Of a stretch of DNA of 64,000 bases, positions 31,956 through 43,424 are shown piece after piece. Under the pieces are notes generated by a model. That model worked only from the letters and a program-made list of their open reading frames with translations, had not been told where the DNA came from and did not search any database. Positions within the stretch are counted from its first letter, which is position 1, and the number at the start of each line of letters is the position of its first letter. The DNA is from Alentia gelatinosa (taxonomy: Eukaryota; Annelida; Polychaeta; Phyllodocida; Polynoidae), in assembly GCA_950022655.1 (NCBI GenBank), contig OX465580.1:46436028-46500027 (forward strand), written 5' to 3'. The position numbers and the translations under genes were made by a program.

Positions 31956-32333
31956 TAATTTAAAAAAAAAAAAACTTTCTGGTCCAGTACCGGTTATTCA
32001 GTATCAACTACATTTGTATCTTGATGACTTAAGTACTTGCCATGAGTATGTTCTCATATGCTGGTGATGAACTTATAATGGTAAACCTGTTTCTATATAC
32101 CTTCGAACCCTTGCGGACCCAACATTTCTGGGCAGTGTGGCCTTCATTCACATATGACTCATCTATGTAGACTATTGTTGATGTCTCTCTAGCAACTGTT
32201 ACCTCTCTCAGGTACCTCAACCTGTACACCCACATTGCCTCAGATTCCTTTGCCAGGAGGATTTCTGCCGGTCCGGCTTCATGTAACTGTATCCAATTTT
32301 CTTTTAAATGGATGTCAGCATCCTTGTAGAAAT

Positions 32334-32810
32334 CTGAAGATTTACATAAAGCACATTCATTTGGGAATGGTTTACAAATTGCTAATAAATACAACACACA
32401 ACACACAGACCTGGCAGTGTTGGCTAGTTCTCCAGTGTGTAAAACGCCCATATCGGCACATCGGAGTATCTGATCTTCTCTATATTCAGTACGTTTATAG
32501 GTTATATGTATCCCTTACTGGTTTCATGTGGAGGGGACGTTGCGGCTTCGCGACTATCGAGCAAGTGACTGTCTCAGTGCAGTGGTCGGCGGGCTGCGGC
32601 CTGCTTTATGTTAATTTCTTCACAGAGTTAGACCTTCATTGGTTCATTGTGGTCACATGGTGTGTATTCCGTGTTCTCATTGGTCAATCTGTTGAACAAA
32701 GAGCGGCGCGAAATTTAAATGACCAATGGTCAGCAGTGTTCTATGTGTGGACGGGCTCACTCGCTGGTGGCGCCTCCACTCCTCTAGTGGGCGTTCCAGG
32801 ATCCAAATCC
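32334..32810. other. Upstream flank of the transposase exon, no further gene
   Basis: TATAGGTTATATGTATCCCTTACTGG (about 32489-32515) matches the M1 inner arm, so part of this is an eroded M1 fragment. The rest is not recognised. Confidence 0.4.
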
Positions 32811-32811
32811 T

Positions 32812-33275
32812 GGGGCCTGTTTTTTAGTCGTGACTCTTTCCTATAGTGACCAGTTAGTGACCGTTTGGAGACCTTTGGGTTCCAGAGATGTGACGTCATA
32901 ACATCTGCGACCACTTTCCGGGGTAAAGTGTCGTGGTGACGGTTTTGGGTTCCAGAGTTGTGACCATTTAGCCCAAATGGTGGCATATTTCATTTTATAC
33001 ACTTCCACTTTATCAAATGAAACAATATTTACTGCGATGAATTATCTATATCTGTTTTATCTAATTCCCAAATTTCACAATTTTCTGTTGAGTAATATAC
33101 ATGTGAGACATGCTTTTGTTTCTGAATGGGCCTTGGACCAACAGTGATCATAACAGCTGAATGGTGACTGGCTATGAGGAACACTTTTTGGTCATGATCA
33201 CTGGTTTGGTCGCCCAACTGGTCACTCTTTTGTGATTACTACAAATAAAGACGTCGCTGTCTGAAAAACAGGCCC
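32812..33275. mobile_element. M1-related foldback MITE
   Basis: The ends are GGGGCCTGTTTTTTAGTCGTGAC and CGCTGTCTGAAAAACAGGCCCC. The subterminal motif AGTGACCAGTTAGTGACCG on the left faces GGTCGCCCAACTGGTCACT on the right in inverted orientation. The termini resemble those of M1 copies a and b, but the interior is different and shorter. Confidence 0.65.
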
Positions 33276-33406
33276 CTGGTGTGTAGATTCAGAACTGCTT
33301 TCTATTGGGTTCTGGCTCCCTCTATGGGGCCTGTTTCAAACCTTATCTCTATTCCTACCGTATTAGGAAATAATCCCTATTGGGGGTTTATTTTTGCTCA
33401 TTTGTG

Positions 33407-33829
33407 GTCTGCTGGAGTGGACAGGAATTACCAATCTGTTCACCCTCTTGGTCGCCTCGCCTCCTCGTGGTGCAGACCGGATATGCTTGAAGCATAACTA
33501 AAGCGACCAGGGTGGGTGGGGAGTTAGCTCAGTGGTAAGGAGCATGGGACTTTGTTGATTCAGATCCCACTGCAGCCACTTTTCTCCTTCACCCCCCAGC
33601 AGTGGTAGATTTACTGCTATATCAAAGGCCAATCCTTCTCATACCATGTCTATGTGGTGTGGGAAGTAAAAGAACTCTCACCTCGGTAAATGTGTAGGGG
33701 TGGGATTTCTTCCTAAATTCATTTCATAGATTCGATCACCACCCTTGTGGTGTAAAAATACCTTGAGAAAGTCTGGTAAGAACCTTCAATGGTTAACTGG
33801 ACGTTCAATCAAACCCACAAACCCACAAA
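33407..33829 (+). mobile_element. tRNA-derived SINE, plus strand
   Basis: It starts near GGTCTGCTGGAGTGGACA. The tRNA-like part GGGGAGTTAGCTCAGTGGTA (box A) to TTGATTCAGATCCCACTG (box-B-like) is at about 33519-33580. The central region and the tail (GTTAACTGGACGTTCAATCA, ACCCACAAACCC) follow. The 3' part differs from the copy at 6879-7235 and instead resembles the LINE A subfamily tail at 44660-44709. Confidence 0.85.
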
Positions 33830-33889
33830 CAGTGAGACTAATTTTCTAGTGAAACATACTCTCTCACTGTTCCTGACTCATGTTCACGC

Positions 33890-34766
33890 TTGACTGCACG
33901 TTCTCATGAAACGCAAAGTATCACTGTGGTCTCACTATGGCAGCTTACCCTCCTAGTGAAACGGCCCCCAGGTTCGGCCCCTGTCCCACACTCAGACCTT
34001 GTCCCAATCTCCAAAGAGTACACTAAACATGAATGGCAGAGCCGATGGAGCTCAAGCCAGGACAACAAACTATATGCCATTGAACCATCAGTTGGCAAAA
34101 AACAATACTATGCAGGCTTGACAAGAAGTGAAGTGACAAGGCTGACCCGTCTTCGGATAGGTCACTCACTGCTGACACATGGGCACCTCATGCAGGGTGA
34201 AGAAGGACCCATATGCCAGCGTTGTCAGGTGCCTCTTTCGATTGAGCACCTGTTGCTTTACTGTCAAGCAACAAAGAAAAGCAGGGATAAGTACATTCAA
34301 TGTGTAACATCCATGTCCAGTGTTTTCAACAACACAGGGAAGAAAGAAATTTTGAAGTTTCTTCGTGAAACGAAGATTTTCGAAAAGCTATAGAAATGAA
34401 CAAAGGAGAACTTTTAGTGGCCAAAACTGTCCGGTACGGGAGGTTGGCAAAAACTGTCAGCCGGCTTGACCTGTAGCCAATTACAGGGAGCAGCTTCATA
34501 CTGGTCAGCTTGCTGATCCGATTGGTATGTTGCAGCGACTGGTTTGCCGTTGTCAGTATAATGTGACCGGCGGAGTGTTGTGTCAATGGTCTGCGGCACA
34601 GCCCTTCAGTGAGGCAGCACTATAAAACGGGCATAGGGTCCCACTGCTACAAGTAGACCAAAGTTGAGTTAATATACCTTTCAATAACCAGATAGGTCAA
34701 CCAATGAGTCAGTCTCAAAAGGACGTAACTTGCCTACCGAGACGTAAAACTACACAAACAAACAAA
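33890..34766 (+). pseudogene. LINE A C-terminal zinc-finger region and 3' UTR
   Basis: The ORF to 34393 encodes VPHSDLVPISKEYTKHEWQS, LTRLRIGHSLLTHGHL, the finger CQRCQVPLSIEHLLLYC and FLRETKIFEKL-stop. These match the end of ORF2 at 48.5-48.95 kb. The 3' UTR (34394-34766) shares a block of about 220 bp with 44405-44605 (GACCGGCGGAGTGTTGTGTC) and ends in (ACAA)n. It is 5'-truncated within the RNase H region. Confidence 0.8.
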
Positions 34767-35020
34767 CAATCCCGCCGCCCGCCGCACACTGCCCGTTTGT
34801 ACAGGTGGCCTCAGTGAGATATAAGATAGAACACGGTCATTATATACTGACCCCAGACTGATCACACCTAGAAATGGTGTTTTAAAGTAAAAAACCGGTA
34901 AAAGAAACCAACATAATGCAGGGTTTATTATGTGTAATTAATCAATTTATACTCAATCAGGTTTTATAAAGGTTTTATCAAGTAAATTGTTAATATAAGA
35001 TTGCATTTTTCATATAATAC
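34767..35020. repeat. Host repeat H, left half (interrupted by the Gypsy element)
   Basis: 34830-35020 matches 53895-54064 (GAAATGGTGTTTTAAAGTAA, CAACATAATGCAGGGTTTAT, TTTTCATATAATAC). The match resumes right of the Gypsy element at 51814. The start at 34767 is a GC-rich stretch directly after the LINE A tail. Confidence 0.8.
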
Positions 35021-35322
35021 TGTAATGAAGATGCGACTAGAGGATTTACCGGTTGCCCGCACACCAACACCGAAGCTTTTATTGCGTAAGGGCTACATAG
35101 CCTGCCCAAGGCTCCTGTGTTCATTAATAGAATAACACAACAGGTAACACCGTACTACTCTCAAAGACTGCCAGAACCGAACCGCCCGTACACCCTTATA
35201 AGGAGACTCGTGGGGGGAGTGTGTGAAGTCACTTCTCGCAGAGTCTCGCGGCTCCCGAGAGGGCCTCCCAACCCCGGAGTGACCGGAGAAGGACGTCCCG
35301 CACCTCCCCCACTACCGCTACA
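35021..35322 (-). repeat. Gypsy 3' LTR
   Basis: 302 bp, TGTAATGAAG...CCGCTACA on the plus strand. It matches 51497-51809 along its length, with scattered substitutions and an indel of about 11 bp near the CCTTATAAGG motif, a plausible TATA box in element orientation. Confidence 0.95.
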
Positions 35323-35829
35323 CTCTCCCGTCGTTAAAATCAACCATGGTAAGAAACTGACCACTGAGCCGGGAAAGTTTAACTATAACTATATCCTGGG
35401 ACCTAGTCCCCAACACAAGCTAACATGACTTCTGACGCGATCTTCCAGGGGGCACTGGACGCCTCTCCCCGGCTCGATCCACAAGAACCCAACGGGGCTC
35501 ATTCCTGCCGGAGTCAAACGGGACTCGGTCCTCTCAGAGCCCAATGGGACTCGATCCAAGTGACCCCAATGGGGCTATATCCACGACATTGTAGCGCGAC
35601 ATTGTGCCGCAGAGGTCCACTATCATAACCCTCGAGTCTGCTGCGCCTCACACGGTTTTCTGGAACACAAAAAATGTGAAGGTCAGGTACCTGGAACTAC
35701 CGTGTCCCCGTCTGCTCCCTCCCACCTGCACAGCCCCCTTTCAGCTCGACTTCCCAGTGGTAACGCCTCTGCCTCCCATATAATAGCCTTCCGCATCCAT
35801 CCCCTTGAGGAGCGCGGGGAGGGAAAGGG
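35323..35829 (-). other. Gypsy 3' internal region, no intact ORF
   Basis: The sequence between the last ORF and the 3' LTR. Short frames only. The minus strand just before the LTR reads TTAACGACGGGAG, a weak purine-rich tract candidate. Confidence 0.5.
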
Positions 35830-36336
35830 CTATCCCACACCACCCGGGGCAACAGGTGGACACCGGCTTCCCTGGTGCTCCAATACGGGAACTCGCCCCT
35901 TCCTCCTAACTTCCCTACTCCTAACACCAGTCAGGTTCGCAGTACAGCGTGTTCCTGGGCAGATAACGCTCCGTAGAGTCCGGAGTAGGGCCTGCTTAAA
36001 CTCAATCGACAGTGAATTGTTGCTCACCTTGTTATATGACGTCACCCTTTCGTAGACGACTTTGAGCGACCCGTCCCTTCCAACCTCGCACCAGGTGGTC
36101 TGCTTCCCTCCTGACACCGCGTACCCCTTGCAGGCAAAGTCACAGGGCTGGCAGGAGACCGCCCACTTCTGTAGTCGGTCGGTCAGCATTCCCATCCAGG
36201 GCAGGTCTACCCCAGGTGGTCCTGCTGGGGTCAGAGCAAACCTGACGTGGCTCCTTCCATCCCTGGCGTCTACAGCTTGCCTAAATGCCTCATAAGGCAC
36301 TAAGCACCCGGTCATGTCCATGACCGGGGTGATCAC
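35830..36336 (-). CDS. Gypsy C-terminal ORF of unknown function
   Basis: 168 codons follow the integrase remnant. It contains paired cysteines (SCQPCDFACKG, TTWCEVG) and a later CPGTRC. There is no transmembrane segment or signal peptide, so an envelope assignment is not supported. It may be the continuation of the integrase C-terminal region in an altered frame. Confidence 0.35.
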   Translation of the reverse strand: MITPVMDMTGCLVPYEAFRQAVDARDGRSHVRFALTPAGPPGVDLPWMGMLTDRLQKWAVSCQPCDFACKGYAVSGGKQTTWCEVGRDGSLKVVYERVTSYNKVSNNSLSIEFKQALLRTLRSVICPGTRCTANLTGVRSREVRRKGRVPVLEHQGSRCPPVAPGGVG

Positions 36337-37000
36337 CTGCTCCCTGCGTTTCGTGGCCCCAGTGGTCGTGACATCCCGCCGGTTGACAGGGGATCCTTCC
36401 GGGCTGGCTCCGATACTCCGTGCCCTGGTCGAGTCACAGGAGGACCCAGTCTACACACGAACGTCTCAACAAATGCCAGGGCGACGGTGTCCCCTTCCTG
36501 GTTGGGCATGGAGACGGCCTCAGCCCATTTTGTGAAATAATCCATTACCACCAGAATAAATTTGTGTCCCCCCTTCGAGCGGGGCAGTGGGCCCATTACA
36601 TCCAACGCCACCCTCTCCAGGGGCACGCTGGCTCCGAGTGCCCTATCGGGGACCCCCCGGGGGAGGGCTCTTTCTCCGAAGGCAAGCCTCGCACATGGCA
36701 CAATGCAGGGTAATGTCCTTACGGAACCCTGGCCAGTAGTACCCATTTTGACACAGTCTTCGGCAAATGCTATAATGTCATCTAAATACACGAGGCAGGT
36801 GGCCCCTTTCAGCCGCCGGAGCGCCACTTCCATTAGGTGCCCGAAAGTCCCGGGCGCATTGCATTAACCAAAGGGCATTACCTTTTACTGGAACAGGCCC
36901 TGGTGGGTAGTGAAAGGGGTCTTTGCCCTGTCGGCCTCCTCCAACCCCACCTGCCAGTAAGAATTCGTATCTCCAGCGAGGAACCAGGCTGGTGATAGCG
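36333..37000 (-). pseudogene. Gypsy RT core fused to integrase by deletion
   Basis: The minus strand reads SYWQVGLEEADRAKTPFTT, then CLVYLDDIIAFAEDC (YxDD catalytic site). In a shifted frame it then passes directly to GYYWPGFRKDITLHCAMCEAC, the Cys half of the integrase HHCC finger. The integrase core follows: LDVMGPLPRSKGGH (first Asp) and LDQGTEYRSQ (second Asp, another frame). The RT thumb and all of RNase H are missing. The protein cannot function. Confidence 0.8.
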
Positions 37001-37009
37001 TTTCAGTTA

Positions 37010-37941
37010 CTGGAACAAAAAAGAAAGAGAAAAAGGAGGAAACTCGATACAATAACCAGAACTGGCCAAGGTTCCTGGTTATAGAGCCCTCTAATGGTGA
37101 GAGTCTGGCAAAAGTGTCCCCTTTTCCCATCAACAAAGGACTCATTGCTCAGGTCGGTAGGCCTAAGCATGTGAGAAAGATGAGATCAGGAGGCCTCTTA
37201 ATAGAGGTCGATAACAAAAAGCAATCTTTAAATCTCCTCAAGATGACAGAGATTGCTAAAACAAAAGTCATGTGTCAACACATCGCACACTCAACACCTC
37301 GAAAGGTGTAATCCGCTGGTGGGACCTGCTGGGTACCCCAGAGGAAGAAATCCAGAAAGAACTGGAGACTGAAGGTGTGGTCCAGGTCTACCAAATAAAG
37401 ATCAACAAAAATGGTAAACAAATAGAAACACTAACATATGTGCTGACCTTCGATCGGCCAACGCCACCCCAAACACTGAGATGTGGCTATCAGGTGCTGA
37501 GGGTTGAGGAATACATCCCCTCCCCAATGAGGTGCTATAACTGCCACAAATTCGGACACAGTGGCAAGAGGTGTAACCGCAAGTCAGTGTGTGGCGTGTG
37601 AAGAAAGAATGCACATGAGACTCCTTGTAGGGAAAAGGCATCCTGCACCAACTGCAAAGGGGAACATCCAGCATTTTCCCGCAAATGCCCGATGTACCTA
37701 CAAGAGAGGACCATACAATCAGTCAAGTGCCAAAGGAAGATCTCATACACTCAGGCAGGTTGTCCTGGCCACCCAGGCCCTAAGCAACCAGAAAACATTT
37801 GCTGCAATTGTTAAAAACAACAAAACAGGCAGCCAAAAACACAATTTGGCAAAGCCAAATCCAGCTGATGGACTCCAGCTCATCAAAAAAGTCCCTGCCT
37901 CTGGTGGCAATCAACACCAGGTTGAAAAACTGATTCCTTAG
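37010..37941 (+). pseudogene. LINE A ORF1 (CCHC protein), frameshifted
   Basis: The reading begins TGTKKKEKKEETRYNNQNWP and continues with SLAKVSPFPINKG, GGLLIEVDNKKQSLNLLKM and, after a shift near 37300, GVIRWWDLLGTPEEEI. The zinc knuckles are CYNCHKFGHSGKRC and, in another frame, CTNCKGEHPAFSRKC. At least three frame changes occur. It is homologous to the ORF1 at 1-604 and 946-1043. Confidence 0.8.
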
Positions 37942-38138
37942 AACAGGAATAGTCAGAGTAAGAAGGTGGTGGACGGCACTGGTTGCAGTCACATTACAAC
38001 TGATTCCCAGTGTAAAGCCTCTACTCCTAAAAGCCAAAAGGAGGTAACAGCTACATGCGGATGTGGATGGGACTAGGAATAGTCCCATACAAACAAGAAC
38101 GTACACATCATTCAATAAATTCTCAGTTTTACAAGATG

Positions 38139-38732
38139 AATACAGGTAGACCGAGAATTTTACAGTGGAATTGCAGAGGCTTTATGGCAAACTTTGAATC
38201 CCTGCAGCTACTTAGCAGGGAGCTCAATCCAGTTGCCATAGGTCTCCAGGAAATTAAAATACAAGACGAAAAGAAATTAACGATCAAAGGGTATAATGTA
38301 TTCTCAAAATTCCCTGATGGCCAATTCCCTGCTGGTGGAGTGGCCTTATTTATAAAACCTGAGCAGCCACAACGTGAAATCACTTTGAAGACACAGCTTC
38401 AAGTTGTAGCAGCCCGTGTCACAATTAACACCCATGTGAAAGTGTGCTCCCTGTACCTACCACCAAGTCAGAGAGTTACATAGAAACACCTAACAGGCTT
38501 AATAGAAGAACTTCCAGCCCCATACATACTGATGGGTGACTTCAATGCCCACAGTACAGTGTGGGGTGATAGTCGATTGGATGGAAAGGGGAGAATGGTG
38601 GAAAGGGTCATTGACCGTAAATCCTTGTGCCTGTTCAATGACAAAACACCAACATACCTCCACCCTACATCTGGCACATTCTCCTCAATCGACCTGTCAT
38701 TGACTGACCCTACAATCTTTATGAATGGAGAG
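38139..38732 (+). pseudogene. LINE A ORF2 endonuclease, N-terminal part
   Basis: It starts at an ATG near 38136 (MNTGRPRILQWNCRGF). Motifs are IGLQEIKIQ (catalytic Glu), CSLYLPPS, LMGDFNAHSTVWGD and SSIDLSL. A stop at about 38481 (THREE-codon gap before KHLTGLIEEL) interrupts it. The reading stops at MNGEYH where LINE Y is inserted. The continuation is at 45880 (DLCGSDHFPII). Confidence 0.85.
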
Positions 38733-39238
38733 TATCATTTTTTATATTTTTTTTTAAGGTTTTTATTTATACTGGAGTGTATAACAGCTTGGTAACATAG
38801 TACCTATCTTCCGCTGGCTCCAGTTTCAACAGTCCTCATATTGTCCAGATTATGGACTTACATGGCGTTTTTACAGGTGTCACTTAAAATCTAATTGATA
38901 AAGTACTTATTTCTAAAGTCCAGAAAGCTAGTGAACTTACATGCACATAGGATATTGTTAAACTATTTCATAAAGATTTAAAACACGATACAATCTTTAG
39001 TTTCGTCATCACAAACATAGTCAGTCATATCATCAACAGGTCAAGTTGAGTGTTTCATGATCCAATTTCAGTTGTCATCAATACTATTTTAAGAAACATT
39101 GGAAGGAAGAAAAACATTGATTTCATATTTTCATTTAAGTTATAGCAGTATTTGTTTATAAAAAACATCCAGATAAAATATAGTTTGTAGTTGTGGTCCT
39201 CCCTAGTCTTTGTGTCTTAAGCTGAGATCTAAAAATAT

Positions 39239-41146
39239 TTAAACCTCGTCATTCAACAATTTCAATAGTTCTTGCTTAGTGAATTTCTTGAAAGTGGAGC
39301 TATCAGGAATATTTCTATGCTCCTTTTTGAGAGCATTCCAATAAAGGGCAGTTTGGAATTTTACAGAGGCTTTGTATTTATTTGATTTTATATTGTCGCA
39401 AATTTTAAGGACTGGTGCTTCGTGTAATCTAGTATTGTGATTAACCTCTCTGAGTCTATCCTGGTGATTTGTTCTCATATGAGCCGCATTTAATAAATGC
39501 GCCACTCTTCGATCCGATAATTTGTTGATGTTACAATTTATGTGAAGCACCTTTGTTCTAGTATCCGGTGGTGCCTTACAGCAGATCCGTAGACCTCTGT
39601 TTTGGCATCTTTGTAGTTTGTTTAGAAGGGTTGTATTTGTATTATGATATATGATGTCCGCATATTCAATATATGGGAGCACCCTAGATCTAAGGTGACC
39701 CCTAGATAATCAAAATCATTTACCTCTTCGAGCATATCATTTTTTAGTTTAATTTTTAAACTAGGTAGGTTTTTAAGTCGTTGACTTGTACCGAAGAGCA
39801 TGGTTTTTGATTTTCTCGGGTTTATTGTTAGCCGATTATTATCGCACCAGTCATTTATATTGCGAATATCAGCCTCCATTTGAGTTGTTAACGTGTCTAT
39901 GTTTCGGCCCGAAGCTATAATCACCAGCATCATCCGCGTAAAGGTTCACAGAGCAGTGTTCAAGTTTGCTGTCTATATTATTGATAAATATTAGGAAAAA
40001 TAATGGCCCTAGAATGGATCCCTGGGGAACCCCACATTTGATGCTTTCAGATTTTGATAGCTTATTATTGGCTATAGTACTTTGCGACCGATATGTGAGG
40101 TAATTCCTGCTCCAATTTACCAGATTCATGCAGATACCCAGTCTTTCCATTTTATAGAGTAAAATATCATGGTTTACAGTATCTAAAGCTTTGGTAAGAT
40201 TTAGGAAGGTAGTTAGTGTCAGCTCACCATTATTCATGTTATTTAATATCTTGTCTGTGAGATCAGCTATTGTAGTAGCCGTTGAACGGTTTTTTCTAAA
40301 GCCTCCTTGATTAGTGTTTAAAAGGTTGAAATTCTCTAGAAAAAGTGAAATTTTAGCATGTACGATTTTCTCTAATAATTTCCCTGGCAATGGAAGTTGC
40401 GAAACTGGACGGAGGTTGCTGACATTGTTTTTGAAATTAGTCTTTTTTATAGGAACGACTGTAGCATGTTTCCATTTTTCAGGAAAAATTTCCTTACGAA
40501 TGGTACATTGGAATAAATGGAGCATTTGTCTGAATAGGACCAGAAATCCATCCTTGAGTATTTCGGATGATATGTATTGAAAACTTGATGATTTGTTTAT
40601 GTCAATTTGTTTAATTACATCAATAACCTCTGCAGTAACTTCAACATCATACATGAAAGTTCTAGCTCCTTCCGTATCATCAAACCACGGAGTGTTGAAC
40701 TTATCAGCTAGTTTGCTACCTATAGAAGAGAAAAACAGGTTAATATGGTTGGCCACCTCATCTTCTTTTAGTTCAGTGTTATCTATTGTATCGATAATTT
40801 TTATCTTTGTAGTTTTCTTTTTTGATTTCATTAACGTCTCCATACTAGCCCAGAATTTCTGATTGTCTTTAGTTGTGCCGCTGGTTATGTAATCTCTTTT
40901 AGCATTTTGGATAAGTTTTTTTGTATTGTTTCTTAGTTTCTTTGCGTTTTGCCAATCTTCATATTTCCCTCACTTTTGCACTTTTTTCCAGGCATGATTT
41001 TTATTATGAATTTGCTCAATAATATTCCTGTCAATCCAAGGTTCTTCTTTAAATTTAATTTGATGTTGCTTAAGAGGACACATGGCATCCAACTCATGTT
41101 GCATAGTGCTATGCATGATTTCCCATGCATCATTGGGATTTTTGCA
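39239..41146 (-). pseudogene. LINE Y ORF2 linker and reverse transcriptase
   Basis: RT blocks are KHATVVPIKKTN, LRPVSQLPLPGKLLEKI, GGFRKNRSTATTIADL, CGVPQGSILGPLFFLIFINN (motif B) and NLYADDAGDYSFG (YADD). Motif A reads TTFLNLTKALDTVNHD, with Asn in place of the first catalytic Asp. The thumb (LTINPRKSKTMLFG, NDFDYLGVTLD) and the C-terminal tail (LSDRRVAHLLNAAHM, FQTALYWNALKKEHRN) follow after frameshifts. There is no RNase H. Confidence 0.85.
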
Positions 41147-41949
41147 TTAAAAAAATTCTTCCCAATCCGCATTTATGAGGGCAGTTTGGTATGTGATCTT
41201 ATCATACCTACTGTACGATCTTCCATAGAATTGCTTTGATTGAAATACTGATTGCTTTTTCTTCTTTGTTAGGAAGATCGCACTGTGATCACTAATATTT
41301 TGGGAGAGTGTGCCCATTGCTTGTACATGCTCACAATTTGTAAATGCCAAATCAATAATACTATCATACCTGGTTGGCTTATCTATAACTTGCTTCTGAG
41401 CATTTTGGTTTTCTAGAGATGTGATGTGTTGGGCATCAGTGCCTAGTTTATCATTTGCATTGAGATTGAAATCCCCTAGAATTGTTATTTCAGATTTAAA
41501 TTTAGTCTTTAATTGTTCCATTTGTTCAGTTAAGATAGTGATAAAAGTGTTGACATTTCCTTTAATTGGCCTATAAACACAGCATACAAGTAGTTTTTTT
41601 TGGTTTAGTAATATCGTGTATCCATGTGGACTCAATGTCAATTGAACTCATGTTGAATTCTGCGAGGTGTGTTACATCTAGATTTTCTTAGGCATAAATG
41701 GCAACCCCCCCTCCTATCTTAATCTCACCTTTATCATTTCTCCAACTGCGGTCATTTCTAACCAAGTTAAAATTATTGATATGGAATAATCCATCTGGCA
41801 GGGACATCGTTAACCATGTTTCCGACAACGTTACTATATCGGCATTGGTAATTTTAATGTTCTGGGATACCAAGTCAAATTTATTTTTAAAACTCTGGAC
41901 GTTTTGATGAGTAATATGAAATCCCTTCCCTAATGTTGAGTTATCGTGG
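41147..41949 (-). pseudogene. LINE Y ORF2 endonuclease
   Basis: Motifs run in order: GFHITHQNVQSFKNKFD, IVTLSETWL (catalytic Glu), GGGVAIYA followed by a stop, CCVYRPIKGNVNTF, ITILGDFNLNAND, SIIDLAFTN and ISDHSAIFLTK. A frame break lies between 41641 and 41688. The domain type matches LINE C and Z. Confidence 0.8.
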
Positions 41950-43424
41950 ATTCAGAAAATTGTAGACTATGTGTGAAGAGAACTGACTTATGGGGTTTTC
42001 ATACAAGTTATCCTTACTTGTTGAATCGTTTTTGCATATATTTAATATCTCTATGATTAAGCATGCAGAATCACTATTCATCACAAAGAGATCAGTGATG
42101 TGCAGTGGGGAAGGGCTCTCGTGATACAATTTGTTCTTAAATTACTAATAATAATATTGAGTAAAATAACCTGGCTGTGTTTATAAGTGGTGATAGTGTT
42201 ACAGGAATATTATATTAATATGATAGACTACTTACAGTTTTGTGGTGTGAATTGGGTAACTAACTGTGATTGTTGATCTGTGAGCTTAGTGGATGGGTAT
42301 GCGCCACGCTTCATGTTTGGTGGAGAGTGTGGTGTCATAGTATAGGTAGAGCATTGTAGAGCGTGTGATGCCGTATTAGTAATTTGCTGCAATGTTTGAA
42401 AAACATTCAGGTATAAAACCCATAAGTAAACATATATTTTCGACTGGTCATGGCTCCAAACAGTCAGAGAAATTAATCAAGAGCTATGTGTCACCACAGC
42501 TCAAGGTAATTTATTTGCGTAATAATTTATCCAACCGTTTTGATTCTAAACTACAATGAATTCTATATTTAGTGTATATTTGACAGAGAAGAGATAAATC
42601 TTAGCGCAATTTCTTAGATCAGAGTTATGCTTAACCACAACTCTAAAACAAACATTGTAGTATACCATGAGCATTGAGACGAAAAAATAAACAGTTTAAA
42701 AAATGTAGTATAGATTATCTAAGGTAAATTAGTCATAGTACGTCAAATTGATCATGCAGGTAATCTAGTTGATTAGAGATAATATTTCCAAATGTCATGG
42801 CTTACTCTAAAAGACATGGTTATTTTAAGACTGTGGAATAACAGACTCAATTTAAAAAAATCATTAACCTAGCTAAGTCCTTAGTTTTCTTCACCTAGTT
42901 TACTCATAAGCGCAAGGCAAAAAATGTATGTCGAGTAACCGGTAAAAGCCCAACTGGGTCAAATATTTATCAAACCCAAAAAACACTTAGTTATTGCCTT
43001 AATCTAGCATGCAGTTTTTCAAACCCGTGGTTACTTATCTTATAGTCTTGTTCAGTTCCTGTTTTAAAAACTAATCAGTACATGTTCATAATCTGAAGAC
43101 ATCCAGTTCAAATTCACAAATGTGTTAGCCCAGACATATTAAGTGTTAGTACAGACATATTAATGTTATAGAAATTGGGCAGGAACAATGTGTGTGACCA
43201 CATAATTCAGTGTTAAATTTAAGGTAGAAAAAGCAAAATGTGTGTAACCACATTTTACCCACCGCATGAAAAACATGTGAACGTATGTAACCACATTCAC
43301 AGTAAGTTCAGCGGACTAATACTTTTCATTTAACAGTTCACATATTTGATTTCGGAGAGCAGTACGTCAATCCTTGGTTCTTGTTTTGCTAATTGCAAAT
43401 GGCATGAATATTATGCTCAAACGT
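41950..43424 (-). other. LINE Y spacer between ORF1 and ORF2
   Basis: About 1.5 kb, AT-rich, no recognisable ORF. It contains tandem-like phrases (AATGTGTGTGACCACATAAT near 43188, TGTGTAACCACATTTTACCC near 43240). LINE Z has a spacer of similar size in the same place. Confidence 0.7.

Larger units (their letters stand above)
29484..32333 (-). pseudogene. IS630/Tc1-mariner-like transposase gene, spliced, incomplete
   Basis: Minus-strand exons can be placed. Exon 32333-32101 (after TGTAAATCTTCAG, ending GAAG|GTATAT) has TSTIVYIDESYVNEGHTAQK with the first catalytic Asp. Exon about 30960-30800 has VFDGPPLMYKKDIIAWLQQ and a GTGAGT donor. Exon about 30374-30042 has GYNVLMLPPYRPELNAIEIA with the third acidic residue (Glu). 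The last exon 29737-29485 has an acidic start (DSSEEEPESRDDGEE) and ends QLFEE-stop. These are DDE_3 motifs. An exon with the second Asp (DNAxYH) was not found, and a frameshift is needed near 30850. The N-terminal DNA-binding domain is also absent. The introns hold a MITE and a LINE fragment. Confidence 0.6.

Noticed and set aside
33515..33590. tRNA gene
   Set aside because: Box A and B are present but the cloverleaf is degenerate, and the same sequence recurs at 6879-7235 and 52303-52722 as the head of a SINE.
35830..36336. Gypsy envelope protein
   Set aside because: There is no signal peptide, hydrophobic segment or recognisable fusion/surface domain. A cysteine-containing ORF alone is not enough.
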